Shown: positions 16,217 to 26,413, counted from the first letter of the stretch. The stretch is DNA of 38,953 nt from Alphaproteobacteria bacterium (GCA_028690155.1 JAQVBU010000018.1:1-38953); one strand, 5' to 3'. Program-made: numbers and translations. The notes: generated by a model from the sequence alone, not told the origin.

Positions 16217-18177
16217 TCGCGCGCCAAAGCCTCCACAGGATCGAGACGAGAGGCGTTTCGTGCCGGCAGAAAGCCGAAGACGATGCCGATCAGGGTCGAG
16301 CACAAGAACGCCAGAACGATTGCGGTTGTCGAAAAGACCATGCTGAATTGCGAGGAGAACTCAGCGAAAACAAGGCCGAAGCCCAACGCCGCCGCGATAC
16401 CGATGATGCCTGCGAAAAGGCAGACCAAAACGGCCTCGAGAAGGAATTGGAGGCGCACGTCGCTTTGGCGCGCGCCGACCGCGATGCGCACGCCGATTTC
16501 CTTGGTGCGCTCGGTGACGGAGACCAGCATGATGTTCATGACGCCGATGCCGCCGACGATCAGCGAGATGACGGCGATCATGCCGGTCAGAAGGCGCATG
16601 GTCGAGGTCGTGCTTTCGATGGTTTTGCGGATGTTGGTGGTGTTGAACAGATAGAAGTCGTTGGCGCGGTGGCGGCGCGTCAGAAGCCGGGTGATGCCTT
16701 CTTCGGCGGCGCTTTGCGAGATGCTGTCGTCGATGCGCACCATGATGTTGCGCAGATAGGACTGGCCGAGCAGGCGATGCATGGCGGTCGTATAGGGAAC
16801 GTAGATGTTCAGGTTTTCGTCGTTGCCGATGCCGCTTTCCTTGGGCTTGACGACGCCGATGATGCGGCAGGGCACGGTGCCGAGAAAGACGACCTGTCCC
16901 ACGGGGTTTTCGCCATTCGGGAAAAGTTTGTCGAGGGTGTTTTTGTCGATCACGGCTTCCTGGGCGATGCGTTTGACGCCGTCTTGGTCGAAGGAGCGTC
17001 CGTCGGACAGGGTGATGTCGCGCACCTGAAAATAGCTTTCGCCCACGCCGTTCACGCGCGCCGAGGCGGACACGTTGCCGTGGCGCAACGTGACGCTGGT
17101 GGCCACGACGGGGGTCGCGCTGTGAACGTAGCTTTGCCGGGCGATGGCCTCGGCGTCGCTGGGAACGAGGGTCTCGATTTTCTGGGACTCGCGGTCGCCG
17201 AAGCCCTTGCCGGGATAGACGTTGAGGGTGTTGGTGCCCATGGCCGAAATATCTTTGAGGATGCGCTGCTGCGATCCCGCGCCGAGCGCCGTGACGCAGA
17301 CGACGGACGCGATGCCGATGATGATGCCCAGCATGGTCAGCAGCGTGCGCATTTTGTGCGAGATCATGGCCAGCCACGCGATGTGCAGCGCCTCGCGGCT
17401 CCGGTCGATCAGCGCGCGAACCGACGAAGGCTTCTCCGCCGATACGTCCCAAATCTTGGACGGGGCGGCGGGCTTTGAGGCGGCGGCTTTGTCCGTTTTC
17501 CGGTCGGCGATGATTTTGCCGTCGCGGATTTCGATGATGCGTTCGGCGTGGTTTGCGACGCTCATGTCGTGGGTGACGATGATGACGGTGTGGCCCTCGC
17601 GGTGAAGCTCCTCCAAAAGAGCCAGCATGTCCGTGCCGCTGTGGCTGTCCAGAGCGCCGGTCGGCTCGTCGGCGAGGATGATATGGCCGCCGTTCATCAA
17701 CGCGCGCGCGATGCTGACGCGCTGCTGCTGGCCGCCGGAAAGCTCGGACGGCTTGTGGTGATGCCGATCGCCGAGCCCAAGCCGCGTAAGAAGTTCAAGG
17801 GCCCTTTTGCGGCGTTTTTCTCGCGGGATTCCGGCATAAACGGCGGGCACTTCGACGTTTTCCAAAGCCGTCAAGTCGTTGAGGAGGTGATAGCGTTGAA
17901 AGATGAAGCCGAAGTTTTCGCGGCGCAGCTTGGCTTGCGCGTTGGGATCTAACGTGTGGCTGTCAACGCCGGCCACGCGATAGGTTCCATGCGTGGGCCG
18001 ATCGAGACATCCCAAAATATTTAAAAGGGTCGACTTGCCTGATCCGGACGCGCCGACGATGGCGACCATTTCGCCTTCATTGATCGTCAAGTTAATGTCG
18101 TTCAACGCGATAACACGGGCATCGCCCGCGGCGTATTCTCGTTGCAACGCGCGCAATTCAATAAGGGGCGTCGCCAT
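16213..18177 (-). CDS. macB: MacB-type ABC transporter, fused ATPase and permease
   Basis: MacB is a homodimeric mechanotransmission ABC protein. It drives efflux of macrolides, peptides or lipids through MacA and a TolC-type duct. The 654 residues match the usual length of about 650. The N-terminal ATPase has Walker A GASGSGKS (42-49), signature LSGGQQQR (146-153) and Walker B ILADEPTG (167-174). A first transmembrane helix lies near 275-300, then a large periplasmic domain, and three further helices in the C-terminal 130 residues (for example [25 protein letters not shown] by its core). It begins 2 bp after macA ends. Confidence 0.95.
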   Translation of the reverse strand: MATPLIELRALQREYAAGDARVIALNDINLTINEGEMVAIVGASGSGKSTLLNILGCLDRPTHGTYRVAGVDSHTLDPNAQAKLRRENFGFIFQRYHLLNDLTALENVEVPAVYAGIPREKRRKRALELLTRLGLGDRHHHKPSELSGGQQQRVSIARALMNGGHIILADEPTGALDSHSGTDMLALLEELHREGHTVIIVTHDMSVANHAERIIEIRDGKIIADRKTDKAAASKPAAPSKIWDVSAEKPSSVRALIDRSREALHIAWLAMISHKMRTLLTMLGIIIGIASVVCVTALGAGSQQRILKDISAMGTNTLNVYPGKGFGDRESQKIETLVPSDAEAIARQSYVHSATPVVATSVTLRHGNVSASARVNGVGESYFQVRDITLSDGRSFDQDGVKRIAQEAVIDKNTLDKLFPNGENPVGQVVFLGTVPCRIIGVVKPKESGIGNDENLNIYVPYTTAMHRLLGQSYLRNIMVRIDDSISQSAAEEGITRLLTRRHRANDFYLFNTTNIRKTIESTTSTMRLLTGMIAVISLIVGGIGVMNIMLVSVTERTKEIGVRIAVGARQSDVRLQFLLEAVLVCLFAGIIGIAAALGFGLVFAEFSSQFSMVFSTTAIVLAFLCSTLIGIVFGFLPARNASRLDPVEALARE

Positions 18178-18179
18178 GG

Positions 18180-19394
18180 CTACATTCCCATAGGTGGTCC
18201 GCGCCGCCGGAACGATGCGGTTGTCGATTCACCGTCGGCCGAGGCCGACTGGCTGACGACAATCGTGTCGCCCTCGCTCAAGCCTTCGGTGACTTCGGCG
18301 CGGACGTTATCGTTGACCCCGATGGAGACGGTGCGCGTTTCAAGGGACCCATCGGCGTTCAGGACGCGGACGGTATAGCGTCCATCCGGCAGAGGGTCGC
18401 TGAGCGCGGTGCAGGGGATGGTCAGGGCGTTTTTGGCCTCTTTCAGCACGATATGGACTTCGGCGGTCATGGCAATGCGCAGAGTCCGGTCCGGGTTGGG
18501 CACGTCGAATAAGCCGTTGTAGTAAATGGCTTCGTCGGACGAACTCGATGACGCGCTGCTGGAAGATGAATCGCTGGTTTCGATGGAATCGGGTGCGGGC
18601 TCGACGGCGCGCAAGGAGGCCTCATAGGTTTTATGGGGTTCGCCCAAAACGGTGAAATAAACATGCTGCCCGACATGGACGCGCGTGACGTCGGCCTCCG
18701 AGATCTCGGCTTCGACCGTCATGGTGTCCAACTGAGCGACTTTGATGATGGTGGGGGTTGTCTGAGCGGCGTTGACGGTTTGACCCTCCTCGGCCACGAT
18801 GGCCACGACCGTGCCGTCGATCGGAGCGTAGATTTTCGTGTAATTCAGATTGACCTTGGCCGTATCAACGGTGATTTCGGCCGCCTTGATCTTGGCGCCC
18901 AGCGCGGTCAAATCGGCCTTAGCGGCATCATAAGCGGCTTCGGCGTCTTGAAAGCTTTCCTTCGAGACGGCATCGCGTTTTTGCATAGTTTTTTGACGCT
19001 TATAGATGGCCTCGGTTTTTTTAACGACGGCCTGCTGGGCGGCATAGGCGGCCCGGGCGTTTTCCAAAGAGGCTTGGGCGTTCAGAAGATCGTTTTGCTG
19101 GGTTCGCGAATCGATTTCGGCGACAAGCTGATCTTTTTTAACCTGATCGCCCAGTTGGACGTGCAGAATTTTGATTTGGCCGGAAGCTTGGGCGCCCACG
19201 CTGACAAGCTTGGAAGCCTGAAGGGTGCCGTTGGCCAGCACGCTTTCTTCAAGGTCGCCGCGCGAGACTTTTTCGGTGATAAGGGGCGGCGTTTGGGTGC
19301 CCGAAGAGGTTATTTTCCATCCGCCGATCGCCGTAAGAGCGAGAAGGATGGATAAGAAAAGAAAGCGCAGGGCCGATTTCATCGAAGAGGACAT
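18180..19394 (-). CDS. macA: MacA-type periplasmic adaptor protein
   Basis: MacA is the membrane-fusion subunit that stimulates the MacB ATPase and links it to the outer-membrane duct. The 404-residue protein has an N-terminal membrane anchor (about residues 7-25). A biotinyl-lipoyl-like half follows ([26 protein letters not shown]), then a coiled-coil hairpin (about 95-165), the second lipoyl half ([20 protein letters not shown]) and beta-barrel domains. A Ser-rich insertion lies around residue 285. ATG 19394 is preferred because AAGGA is 6 nt upstream, while ATG 19400 directly abuts it. It is the first gene of the efflux operon. Confidence 0.94.
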   Translation of the reverse strand: MSSSMKSALRFLFLSILLALTAIGGWKITSSGTQTPPLITEKVSRGDLEESVLANGTLQASKLVSVGAQASGQIKILHVQLGDQVKKDQLVAEIDSRTQQNDLLNAQASLENARAAYAAQQAVVKKTEAIYKRQKTMQKRDAVSKESFQDAEAAYDAAKADLTALGAKIKAAEITVDTAKVNLNYTKIYAPIDGTVVAIVAEEGQTVNAAQTTPTIIKVAQLDTMTVEAEISEADVTRVHVGQHVYFTVLGEPHKTYEASLRAVEPAPDSIETSDSSSSSASSSSSDEAIYYNGLFDVPNPDRTLRIAMTAEVHIVLKEAKNALTIPCTALSDPLPDGRYTVRVLNADGSLETRTVSIGVNDNVRAEVTEGLSEGDTIVVSQSASADGESTTASFRRRGPPMGM

Positions 19395-19807
19395 AGCCAT
19401 TCCTTAGGCGGCGGGAAAGAATGTTATTGGATCATAGAGAGCCGACGCTTGGCAAGCGCGTCCGTTCCGTGAGGGCGGCACCGACGTGCGATCGAGAGTG
19501 TAACGAGCGGGAGCGTTTTCCCTTACGAAAAAGACGTGAAATGTCTCGTATTTTTCTTCACAGGAAAGAAGGGGCTTGGCACACTTTTGGCAATATGATT
19601 CGGGGCCATGATTCGGGGCTTTCCCACGCGGGCATGTCTTTATGGGGTGGGATAAAACGATAACGTCTTGATTGTTCGGAACGTTTTCTTTGCCTTGGGC
19701 AAAGTTTTTGCGGAATCGGGAGGGCCCGTTAGGACGAAGGGCCGGTCGAAAAGCGTTGTCGGACAGGACGTCCTTTCTTTTTCTTTCTTTTTTGTGCGGA
19801 GCTTCTC
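19395..19807. other. Divergent intergenic region, macA to DcaP-like porin
   Basis: No convincing gene is present in these 413 bp. The region must hold the macA promoter (not resolved) and the porin promoter. I see a sigma-54-like -24/-12 element (listed separately) and, immediately after it, a direct repeat of ATGATTCGGGGC at 19595-19606 and 19608-19619. A pyrimidine-rich tract lies just upstream of the porin Shine-Dalgarno sequence CGGAG. Confidence 0.5.
19576..19592 (+). promoter_or_regulatory. Candidate sigma-54 (-24/-12) promoter
   Basis: TTGGCACACTTTTGGCA keeps the invariant GG at -24 and GC at -12 with correct spacing, and TTGGCAC matches the -24 consensus fully. The -12 side has one mismatch (TGGC in place of TTGC). 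It would start a transcript near 19603, about 200 nt before the DcaP-like gene. No activator binding site is assigned. Confidence 0.35.
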
Positions 19808-21412
19808 ATGCGAAAAATGTCAAAGTCCCGTTTGGGTCTTGCTGTGTCCTTTTTTGCCTTGGCGGTGGGGGTGGCGCCGGGAGCGCACGCCGCGGATACG
19901 GCGGCGGCGCTTGACGCGTTGCAAAAGCAGATCGACGCCCTGCAAAAGCAACTTGCCGAGTTGAAAGCGGCGCAAGCAAAGGCGGATCGGGAAGAGAAAG
20001 CCGAGAGGGTCGTGTCCCAAAAAGAAGAGCCCTCGCCGTCGGAAGGAAGCCTGCGCGGCGTCATCAAGGCGAAAACGGGGGTGGATGTGACGATGGGAGG
20101 TTTTATCAATGCCTCCACAATTTTCCGCACCAAGAACGAATCGGCGGACGCTGGATCGAACTTCAACACGATGATTCCGTTCAACAACGCGGCGAACGCG
20201 CACCAATCGGAATTCCGGGAATCGGCGCGTGGCTCCCGGCTGTCGCTCAAGGCCGTGGGAAAGCCCGGCAAGGACGCGACGTTGACGGGGTACTTCGAGT
20301 TCGATTTTCTCGGCGCGGGCTCGACGTCCACCCAGACGCAAACCAACAGCTACACGCCGCGCGTTCGGCACCTTTTTGCCTCGTATGACGACAGCGCGTC
20401 GGGGTGGCGTATGGTGGCGGGCCAGACGTGGAGTCTGGCAACCATGAACGCGGAAGGGATCAACCCCTTCAAGCAAAACATCCCAATGGTTCAGGATTCC
20501 GGGTTCTTGCCTGGGGTCAACTTTACGCGTGTGCCGCAGCTTCGCGTCGTCAAGGATTTCAAGGATCGGCATGTGTCGATCGGCCTTTCGGCGGAAAGCC
20601 CTCAGATGGCGACGGCGGGCATCTGTACGTCCAGCACGGCGACGTCGATCGGCAACTCGCCCAGCACGGGAACAAATCCCTGTTCGGGCGCGACGACGGC
20701 GTACAGTCTGGTGGGCGCGGCGTTCAGCGGCAATCTTCAAGGCAGCATCACGACGGATATCGCGCCGGATATGATCGTTAAGGCGACCTATGATCCGGGA
20801 TGGGGGCACTATGAAGTGTTCGGGCTGACGCGCGTTTTCCATGGTTTGTCCGGGGCCAACAACCATAACAACATGGCGTTCGGCGGAGGCATCGGCGCGG
20901 GCGCGTCGTTGCCGATCGTGCCGAAGAAAGTGGATCTTCGGGCCAACGTGCTGGTGGGCAAGGGCGTCGGTCGTTACGGCGCGGCCCAGCTTCCGGACGT
21001 CTCCGTGGCGTCGGACGGCAAGCTTAAGCCGCTCAGCCAGTACACGGCCATGCTGGGCGTGGTCGGTCGGCCCAGCCCGTCGTGGGACGTGTTCCTTTAT
21101 GCGGGGATGGAACAGGCGTTTCGCCACAGCGTGGCGGGCGTCACGAACAACGTGTACGGCTATGGCAACTTCGGCGTGGACAACAGGGGATGCTCGACGT
21201 CGGGCAGCACGACGTGCTACGCGCAGACATCGAGCGTCTGGCAGGTTACGGCGGGACTGTGGCATGTTTTCTATGAAGGCGACTACGGTCAGGCCAAGAT
21301 CGGGCTCCAACATTCGTGGACGCGGCGCAACGCGTTTTCGGACGCGAACGGGATCAACCCGCATGGGATTCAGAACATTTCCCTTCTGGCGATTCGGTAT
21401 GCGCCGTTCTAG
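19808..21412 (+). CDS. DcaP-like outer-membrane porin
   Basis: The 534-residue protein has a signal peptide (LGLAVSFFALAVGVAPGAHA, cleavage near 28). A short heptad coiled coil follows (ALDALQKQIDALQKQLAELKAA), as in trimeric DcaP channels whose N-terminus forms a periplasmic coiled-coil stalk. The beta-barrel region starts with KTGVDVTMGGFINAS and includes FYFEFDFLG-type strands and GWRMVAGQTWSLATM. The C-terminus ends in Phe (IRYAPF), the beta-barrel assembly signal. DcaP porins take up dicarboxylates and other anionic solutes; the substrate here is unknown. CGGAG is 7 nt before the ATG. It is convergent with gpsA, with only 9 bp between the stops. Confidence 0.85.
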   Translation: MRKMSKSRLGLAVSFFALAVGVAPGAHAADTAAALDALQKQIDALQKQLAELKAAQAKADREEKAERVVSQKEEPSPSEGSLRGVIKAKTGVDVTMGGFINASTIFRTKNESADAGSNFNTMIPFNNAANAHQSEFRESARGSRLSLKAVGKPGKDATLTGYFEFDFLGAGSTSTQTQTNSYTPRVRHLFASYDDSASGWRMVAGQTWSLATMNAEGINPFKQNIPMVQDSGFLPGVNFTRVPQLRVVKDFKDRHVSIGLSAESPQMATAGICTSSTATSIGNSPSTGTNPCSGATTAYSLVGAAFSGNLQGSITTDIAPDMIVKATYDPGWGHYEVFGLTRVFHGLSGANNHNNMAFGGGIGAGASLPIVPKKVDLRANVLVGKGVGRYGAAQLPDVSVASDGKLKPLSQYTAMLGVVGRPSPSWDVFLYAGMEQAFRHSVAGVTNNVYGYGNFGVDNRGCSTSGSTTCYAQTSSVWQVTAGLWHVFYEGDYGQAKIGLQHSWTRRNAFSDANGINPHGIQNISLLAIRYAPF

Positions 21413-21421
21413 GCAACGGGG

Positions 21422-22423
21422 CTAGACCGTCTCATTGCGCAAGGCGCGCCCCATCAACGCCGCGATGCTTTCGTCGACGCTCGTTTTGTCTCGCAAGATT
21501 TGATCGACCGCGCTGACAAGAGGCATCTCGATACCGTGTCGGCGGGCCAGCCCCAAGGCGGCCGCGGCCGTCGGGATTCCCTCGGTGACGGTTTTTCTCT
21601 GGCTCAGAATGACGCTCAGCTCTTGGCCTTCGCCCAGAGCGAAGCCTAAGGACATGTTGCGGGACTGTGTGCTGGAGCAGGTCAGGACCACATCGCCCAA
21701 GCCCGAAAGGCCCATAAGCGTTTCCATACGCGCGCCAAGAGCGAGGCCCAGCCGCGTGATTTCCGCCAACCCGCGCGTGATGAGTGCGGCGCGCGCGTTT
21801 TCGCCGAGGCCTTTTCCGGCGGCGATGCCGCAGGCGATGGCAAGGACGTTTTTAAGTGCGCCGCCGATTTGAGCACCGATAATATCGTCGGTGGTATAGA
21901 TCCGGAGCGTGGGCGAGGCCAAGGCTTGAGCCAAGGCTTCAGAATCGTTTTCTGAAGCGAGGGTTAGGGCTGTCGGTTTGTTCCGCGCCACCTCGAAGGC
22001 AAAGCTTGGGCCGGACAGGATCGCGACGGGGTTTTGAGGAAGCTCTTCGGTGCAGACCTCGCTCATCAGGCGGTGAGAGGAGAGCTCAATGCCCTTAGAG
22101 GCGATAATCAAAGGGGTTGAGGCGGGAAGATTCGCCGCCGCCAACGCGCGGCAGGAATCGCGAACGTGCTGGGCGGGAGTCGCGAGGATAAGCGCGTCGC
22201 ACGCGGTCATGGCGCGGATATCGGTGACGTACGTTAAAGCCGAGGGCAGGGGGATTCCCGGTAAATAAGCCGAATTTTCTTGCGTTTTGGCCATAGAGGC
22301 GGCGAGTTCGGGCTCGAAGACCCACAAGGAAACCGAACGGCCTGCGCGGTGAAGGGCCAACGCCAACGCGGTTCCCCACGCGCCGGCGCCGATAATTCCG
22401 AAATGGTTAAAAGAAGAAGGCAT
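21422..22423 (-). CDS. gpsA: Glycerol-3-phosphate dehydrogenase [NAD(P)+] GpsA
   Basis: GpsA reduces dihydroxyacetone phosphate to sn-glycerol-3-phosphate for phospholipid synthesis. The 333-residue protein begins with the Rossmann motif GIIGAGAWGTALA. It contains ATPAQHVRD, the substrate-site IASKGIE and SGPSFAFEVA, then IGGALKNVLAIACGIAAGKGLGENARAALITRG (catalytic Lys in GGALKN), and the C-terminal PLVSAVDQIL. GAGG lies 7 nt before the ATG. Length and motifs are normal for the family. Confidence 0.97.
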   Translation of the reverse strand: MPSSFNHFGIIGAGAWGTALALALHRAGRSVSLWVFEPELAASMAKTQENSAYLPGIPLPSALTYVTDIRAMTACDALILATPAQHVRDSCRALAAANLPASTPLIIASKGIELSSHRLMSEVCTEELPQNPVAILSGPSFAFEVARNKPTALTLASENDSEALAQALASPTLRIYTTDDIIGAQIGGALKNVLAIACGIAAGKGLGENARAALITRGLAEITRLGLALGARMETLMGLSGLGDVVLTCSSTQSRNMSLGFALGEGQELSVILSQRKTVTEGIPTAAAALGLARRHGIEMPLVSAVDQILRDKTSVDESIAALMGRALRNETV

Positions 22424-22598
22424 AACAAAACCTCGAAGGTGTTTGGGGAGAAGCCCCTCGTGACAACGTTGCGGGAAATCGCTCTTTTCCGTTTAGCATG
22501 GACGGGCTCAGGCTTCTACGGTAAAGGAGCCAGTCACAAGGCTTTCTTTGCAAGGCCTCTAGCCATGAGAGTCTTTCTTTGCTAATTCTAAAGGACTC

Positions 22599-22624
22599 GC
22601 CCCCGGACCCGTTCGGAAGGGGGC
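22599..22624 (+). promoter_or_regulatory. GC hairpin in the dnaN leader
   Basis: GCCCCC (22599-22604) pairs perfectly with GGGGGC (22619-22624), with a further CCG/CGG possibility inside. It ends 28 bp before the dnaN ATG and is followed by TTGTTTCC. It could be a weak terminator of upstream transcription, an attenuator, or a translational control hairpin. Only the pairing is seen. Confidence 0.35.
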
Positions 22625-22652
22625 TTGTTTCCTCTTGCGGTGGATTTTTTTC

Positions 22653-23768
22653 ATGAAACTGACCTTATCGCGCGACGTGTTACTCAAAAGTCTTGGCCAT
22701 GTTCAAAGCGTGGTCGAGAGGCGGAACACGATCCCTATTTTGGCGAATGTCTTGATTCGTGTGACGCCAGAGGGCGTTTTTATGACAGCGACGGATATGG
22801 AAATTGAAATTAACGAGGCTATTGAAGCCCATGTTTCAAAAACCGGTTCGGTAACGGCTCCGGCGCATACGTTATACGAAATTGTCCGCAAGCTTCCGGA
22901 TGGGGCGGATGTCGAATTAAACGCTTCCTCCGCGGGGCAATTGACGCTATCGTCCGGCCGCTCGCATTTCAAGCTTGGCTGCCTCCCGGTTGAGGATTTT
23001 CCGGTGATGCCGGACAGCGATTTGACGCATACGTTTCGCCTGTCGTCGACCGCGTTGAAGGATATGGTGGATCGGGCGCGGTTTGCGATGTCGTCGGAGG
23101 AGACGCGGTATTATCTGAACGGCCTTTATATGCACGCGACCAAGAACGGCAAGCTCAACGTGCTGCGCATGGTGGCGACGGACGGGCACCGTCTCGCGCG
23201 GGTCGAAATGCCGGCCCCAGAGGGCTCTCTCGACATTCCCGGGGTCATTTTACCGCGGAAAACGGTGGGCGAAGTGCGCAAGTTGATTGATGAAAGCGCC
23301 GAAGATATCGACGTGTCGCTGTCTGAAACGAAGGTTCGTTTTACAATAGGCGGGGTCGTGATTACATCGAAGTTAATTGACGGCACGTTCCCGGATTATG
23401 AGCGCGTGATCCCTGCAGGCAACGACAAGATGCTGGAAGTTGACGCCAAGGTTTTGGCCGCGGCCGTGGATCGCGTGGCCACGATTTCGACCGAGAAGTC
23501 TCGCGCCATTAAGATGGGCCTGTCGGACGAAACAATCGTGCTTTCCGCAAGCTCGTCCGAGGCGGGCAGCGCGCAGGAAGAGATTGAAGCGCGCTTTGAC
23601 GGCGCGGCGATCGAGATAGGCTTTAATGCGCAATATCTTCTTGATATTCTTCAAAGAATCGGCAGCGTCAGCGCCCGCTTCATGCTGGCCGACTCGACCG
23701 CGCCCGCTCTGATCCAAGACGTATCGGACGGCAGCGCGCTTTACGTTCTCATGCCGATGCGCGTCTGA
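22653..23768 (+). CDS. dnaN: DNA polymerase III sliding clamp (beta subunit) DnaN
   Basis: DnaN forms the ring-shaped dimer that holds polymerase III and many repair factors on DNA. The 371-residue protein has three similar clamp domains. It begins [24 protein letters not shown], recognised by its [19 protein letters not shown] core. It also contains the NGLYMHA and VATDGHRLA signatures and ends in the hydrophobic-cleft residues YVLMPMRV. The ATG at 22653 fits the family N-terminus; an upstream TTG does not. dnaN is here followed by metK rather than recF, and dnaA is not in view. Confidence 0.98.
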   Translation: MKLTLSRDVLLKSLGHVQSVVERRNTIPILANVLIRVTPEGVFMTATDMEIEINEAIEAHVSKTGSVTAPAHTLYEIVRKLPDGADVELNASSAGQLTLSSGRSHFKLGCLPVEDFPVMPDSDLTHTFRLSSTALKDMVDRARFAMSSEETRYYLNGLYMHATKNGKLNVLRMVATDGHRLARVEMPAPEGSLDIPGVILPRKTVGEVRKLIDESAEDIDVSLSETKVRFTIGGVVITSKLIDGTFPDYERVIPAGNDKMLEVDAKVLAAAVDRVATISTEKSRAIKMGLSDETIVLSASSSEAGSAQEEIEARFDGAAIEIGFNAQYLLDILQRIGSVSARFMLADSTAPALIQDVSDGSALYVLMPMRV

Positions 23769-23809
23769 TCGGCCAGCCGGGAAACCAGAAAAATAATATT
23801 GGGGGAAGA

Positions 23810-24991
23810 ATGAGTCAAACGCATCATTATCTTTTTACATCCGAATCCGTCGGAGAGGGGCATCCTGATAAACTTTGCGACCGCGTGTCGGATTCAATTG
23901 TGGACTTGTTTTTGAAAGAAGATCCGGAAAGCCGCGTCGCCGTCGAAACGCTGGCGACGACAAATCGGGTGGTTTTGGCGGGCGAAGTTCGGGGCCCGGC
24001 GTCGGTGACGGCGGAGAGGATGATCGAAACGGCGCGTGAAGCCATCCGCGAAATCGGCTATGCCCAGAAAGGGTTTCATTGGCAGTGGGCCGACATTCAA
24101 AATTATGTGCATCCTCAATCGACGGACATTGCCTTGGGCGTGGACGCCAACGGCGAGAAGGATGAAGGCGCCGGCGACCAAGGAATCATGTTCGGCTATG
24201 CCTGCCGCGAGACGCCGTCGTTTATGCCTGCGCCCATTTTTTACGCGCATAATATTTTGCGGGTAATTTCGGAAGATCGCCATGCCGGAAAATTGCCGCT
24301 TCTTGGGCCGGACGCAAAAAGCCAAGTTACGTTGGAATATGTGGACGGCAAGCCGGTGCGGGCCGCGCGCGTGGTGCTCTCGACCCAGCATGACGCGAGT
24401 CTTGACCAGAAGCAAATACGCGAGATTGTGCGGCCCTATGTGGCCAAAGCGCTTCCCGAAGGGTGGATGCCGGAAGAAAAGTATTTTTATGTCAACCCAA
24501 CCGGCCGCTTCGTGATCGGCGGGCCGGATGGCGACGCGGGACTGACGGGACGCAAGATTATTGTGGACACCTACGGCGGTGCCGCGCCGCATGGCGGCGG
24601 TGCGTTTTCGGGTAAGGACCCCACCAAGGTGGACCGCTCGGCGGCCTATATGGCGCGCTATCTGGCCAAGAACGTCGTGGCGGCCGGGTTAGCCGACAAA
24701 TGCACCATCCAGTTGGCCTATGCCATCGGGATTTCCGAGCCGTTGGCGCTTTATGTTTCGACCTGCGGCACATGCAAAGTGGACGAAGGCGTTTTGCCCG
24801 AAGTGCTGCATGATATGGTGCGGCTGACGCCGCGCGGCATTCGCGAGCATCTTCAGCTTAATCGGCCGATTTATAAGAAGACGTCGTCGTTTGGCCACTT
24901 TGGCCGCGCCCCGGAAGAGGACGGACACTTCTCGTGGGAGCGTCTGGATCTGGTTGATCAACTCAAAGCCCATTTCAAGCTTAGCGCCTGA
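23810..24991 (+). CDS. metK: S-adenosylmethionine synthase MetK
   Basis: MetK makes S-adenosylmethionine from methionine and ATP. The 393-residue protein has the N-terminal [14 protein letters not shown], the [12 protein letters not shown] hexapeptide region, the P-loop-like [19 protein letters not shown] and C-terminal FGHFGR, all canonical. A strong ribosome site (GGGGGAAG) precedes the ATG. It lies 41 bp after dnaN on the same strand, which suggests cotranscription. The short gap leaves no room for the SAM riboswitches that control metK in some alphaproteobacteria. Confidence 0.98.
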   Translation: MSQTHHYLFTSESVGEGHPDKLCDRVSDSIVDLFLKEDPESRVAVETLATTNRVVLAGEVRGPASVTAERMIETAREAIREIGYAQKGFHWQWADIQNYVHPQSTDIALGVDANGEKDEGAGDQGIMFGYACRETPSFMPAPIFYAHNILRVISEDRHAGKLPLLGPDAKSQVTLEYVDGKPVRAARVVLSTQHDASLDQKQIREIVRPYVAKALPEGWMPEEKYFYVNPTGRFVIGGPDGDAGLTGRKIIVDTYGGAAPHGGGAFSGKDPTKVDRSAAYMARYLAKNVVAAGLADKCTIQLAYAIGISEPLALYVSTCGTCKVDEGVLPEVLHDMVRLTPRGIREHLQLNRPIYKKTSSFGHFGRAPEEDGHFSWERLDLVDQLKAHFKLSA

Positions 24992-25148
24992 TCGGCTTGG
25001 CCTTGTTGGCATGGTCTCAGCGCCATGCGTTTTTTCTTTTGGATTGTTCCTCCCGCAAGAGGAAGGCCCGCGATAGGGGTGTCGTCGCCTGACGATCCCC
25101 GTTCGCGTGTGGCGATTCGGTCAATCAAAAAGCGAGCGGTGCAATGCG

Positions 25149-25220
25149 CCAAACGCCTGTGGCGTTTGGTCACGCAAACGGTTGGCACGAAAGAGGCCAA
25201 CCTTATTGCGATCGGCTCTA
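25149..25220 (-). repeat. Palindromic intergenic repeat, copy A
   Basis: Read on the minus strand, the 3' arm begins AGAGCCGATCG and contains ATAAGGTTGGCC. This matches copies B (27353-27406) and C2 (30357-30416). Its far end is replaced by a separate perfect 9-bp hairpin (25149-25169). It shares the CCGTTTGCGTGA-type inner segment with C2. Confidence 0.6.
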
Positions 25221-25237
25221 AAGGGTCGCCATAAAGA

Positions 25238-25265
25238 AAGGGCGGTGGATTGCTCCACCGCCCTT
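25238..25265. terminator. Bidirectional terminator between metK and porin
   Basis: A perfect 12-bp stem AAGGGCGGTGGA/TCCACCGCCCTT with a TTGC loop is present. On the minus strand it is followed by TTTCTTTAT, and on the plus strand by a T-rich stretch ending CTTTTAA. It lies 36 bp past the porin stop and probably ends that transcript, and possibly metK as well. Confidence 0.75.
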
Positions 25266-25300
25266 CTTACTTTTAACACTCACTTACGTGAGGGTTAGGC

Positions 25301-26413
25301 TTAGAACGCCAACTTCTGCGAGAGAAGGAGGACGTAGCCGCTGTTCTTCGTACCAGCTTGAAGCTTCTGATCGAACAGAATGCCATCGACATTCGTGGTC
25401 AATCCAGGAGCCCACGTATAGGCACCACCGATGCCATAGGTGTTCAACCGCTTGACGTACGTGCTGTTCGCAACACCAAGGGAGTCATGCCCTTGGCCGC
25501 CCAAGTAGCTGACGCCAACCGCGACCTTGTCGATCTCATAGGTCAAGCCGACCGTATAGACCTGTTGGTCTTTGTTGTTCTGCGTGGTGGACGCGTTCGT
25601 GTTGTAGTGGCCGAGGTCGGTGTAAGTACCGCCCAAGGTGAAGCCGTTGTAGGCAACCTTGGCGCCCAAGCCCCACGCCATGAAGTCACGCGTTCCGGCA
25701 GCGTCGTCCGACGAGGCCGAGATCACATCGGCGCTGAAGCCGGTCGCAACGTCCTTGAACGCACCTTCGTAAGCCAACACGCCCTTGAACATGTTCTTGT
25801 AGGTCGAGGTGCCGGTTTGCACAATGGAGTTACCCGTGCTGTCGACGTTCGGAGCATAGGTGACCGCAGCCTGAACCTTGTGCATATCGTTGCCAAGCTT
25901 CGGGGTGTAGTAGGTCACGTTCGTGCTGTGATCCGTGCCGTCGATGCCGACAACCAGATTCTTGGCAAACGTTGTGGTGCCGAGGAAGTTGATGTAACGG
26001 CCCGTAACTTGGCCTTCGCCAACCGTCGGAGCAACAACCGCGAGGTCCGTGGCGCCGCGGAAATCACCGGCTTGAACCTTGCCGAAGATGCCCGAAACGA
26101 ACACGTCAGCTTCCGAAACGCGGACGCCGTCGTTCTGAGCGGCAAAGTAGTCGGACGCTTCCGGATAGTTGTCGAGGACGAGGTTGCCGCCGTACTCAAG
26201 ACCATTGGCCGCTTTGCCCGTGACACCGAAGTTCAAGGAGTAAAGGGTTTCAAAGTCGCCGTTGGTGTTTCCGCGCGCTTCGTTGTAGGCACCGGCGACG
26301 AAGTCGACGCTGCCACCGACGGTGACGTTGAGCGGCGAGGTGGTCGCGGCTTGAGCGGCACCGGCCGCAGCAAAACCGACGAGGGCCGTCGTCGCTAAAA
26401 GAATCTTACGCAT
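25301..26413 (-). CDS. Outer-membrane porin (Gram-negative porin type)
   Basis: The 370-residue protein has a signal peptide (MRKILLATTALVGFAAAGAAQA, cleavage near 22). A 16-strand-type porin barrel follows: LNVTVGGSVDFVAGAYNEA at the start, repeated Gly/Tyr-rich amphipathic strands, YYTPKLGN, and a C-terminal strand ending LSQKLAF with the terminal Phe needed for BAM recognition. The ATG is fixed by a GGGGG ribosome site. Codon choice is strikingly uniform (many GCC, GTC, AAC, TTG), as in highly expressed genes. The leader carries two perfect hairpins. It is probably a major porin for small solutes. Confidence 0.88.
   Translation of the reverse strand: MRKILLATTALVGFAAAGAAQAATTSPLNVTVGGSVDFVAGAYNEARGNTNGDFETLYSLNFGVTGKAANGLEYGGNLVLDNYPEASDYFAAQNDGVRVSEADVFVSGIFGKVQAGDFRGATDLAVVAPTVGEGQVTGRYINFLGTTTFAKNLVVGIDGTDHSTNVTYYTPKLGNDMHKVQAAVTYAPNVDSTGNSIVQTGTSTYKNMFKGVLAYEGAFKDVATGFSADVISASSDDAAGTRDFMAWGLGAKVAYNGFTLGGTYTDLGHYNTNASTTQNNKDQQVYTVGLTYEIDKVAVGVSYLGGQGHDSLGVANSTYVKRLNTYGIGGAYTWAPGLTTNVDGILFDQKLQAGTKNSGYVLLLSQKLAF

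Larger units (their letters stand above)
24992..25300. other. Convergent intergenic region, metK to porin
   Basis: These 309 bp hold a possible spurious reading frame (25025-25234), which I do not believe because it spans the repeat below. They also contain a perfect hairpin CCAAACGCC/GGCGTTTGG (25149-25169), a member of the palindromic repeat family (about 25170-25220), and a strong terminator hairpin (25238-25265). No gene is called. Confidence 0.6.

Noticed and set aside
16135-17478. 447-codon plus-strand open frame opposite macB.
   Set aside because: It is antisense to the conserved MacB coding region, is rich in His/Asp/Gly repeats typical of shadow frames in GC-rich genes, and has no family signature.
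19820-21364. 514-codon minus-strand open frame opposite the DcaP-like porin.
   Set aside because: Extremely Arg/His-rich composition and no recognisable motif; the plus strand encodes a complete porin with signal peptide and terminal Phe.
23769-23809. SAM-binding riboswitch before metK.
   Set aside because: The gap to dnaN is only 41 bp and shows no pseudoknot or conserved SAM-II or SAM/SAH-type core that I can see.
25025-25234. 69-codon frame after metK.
   Set aside because: It spans the palindromic repeat and hairpin region, has no ribosome site of note, and its sequence is Arg/Pro-rich without features.
25358-26398. 346-codon plus-strand frame opposite the major porin.
   Set aside because: Antisense shadow of a highly expressed gene with strongly biased codons, which leave the opposite strand open.
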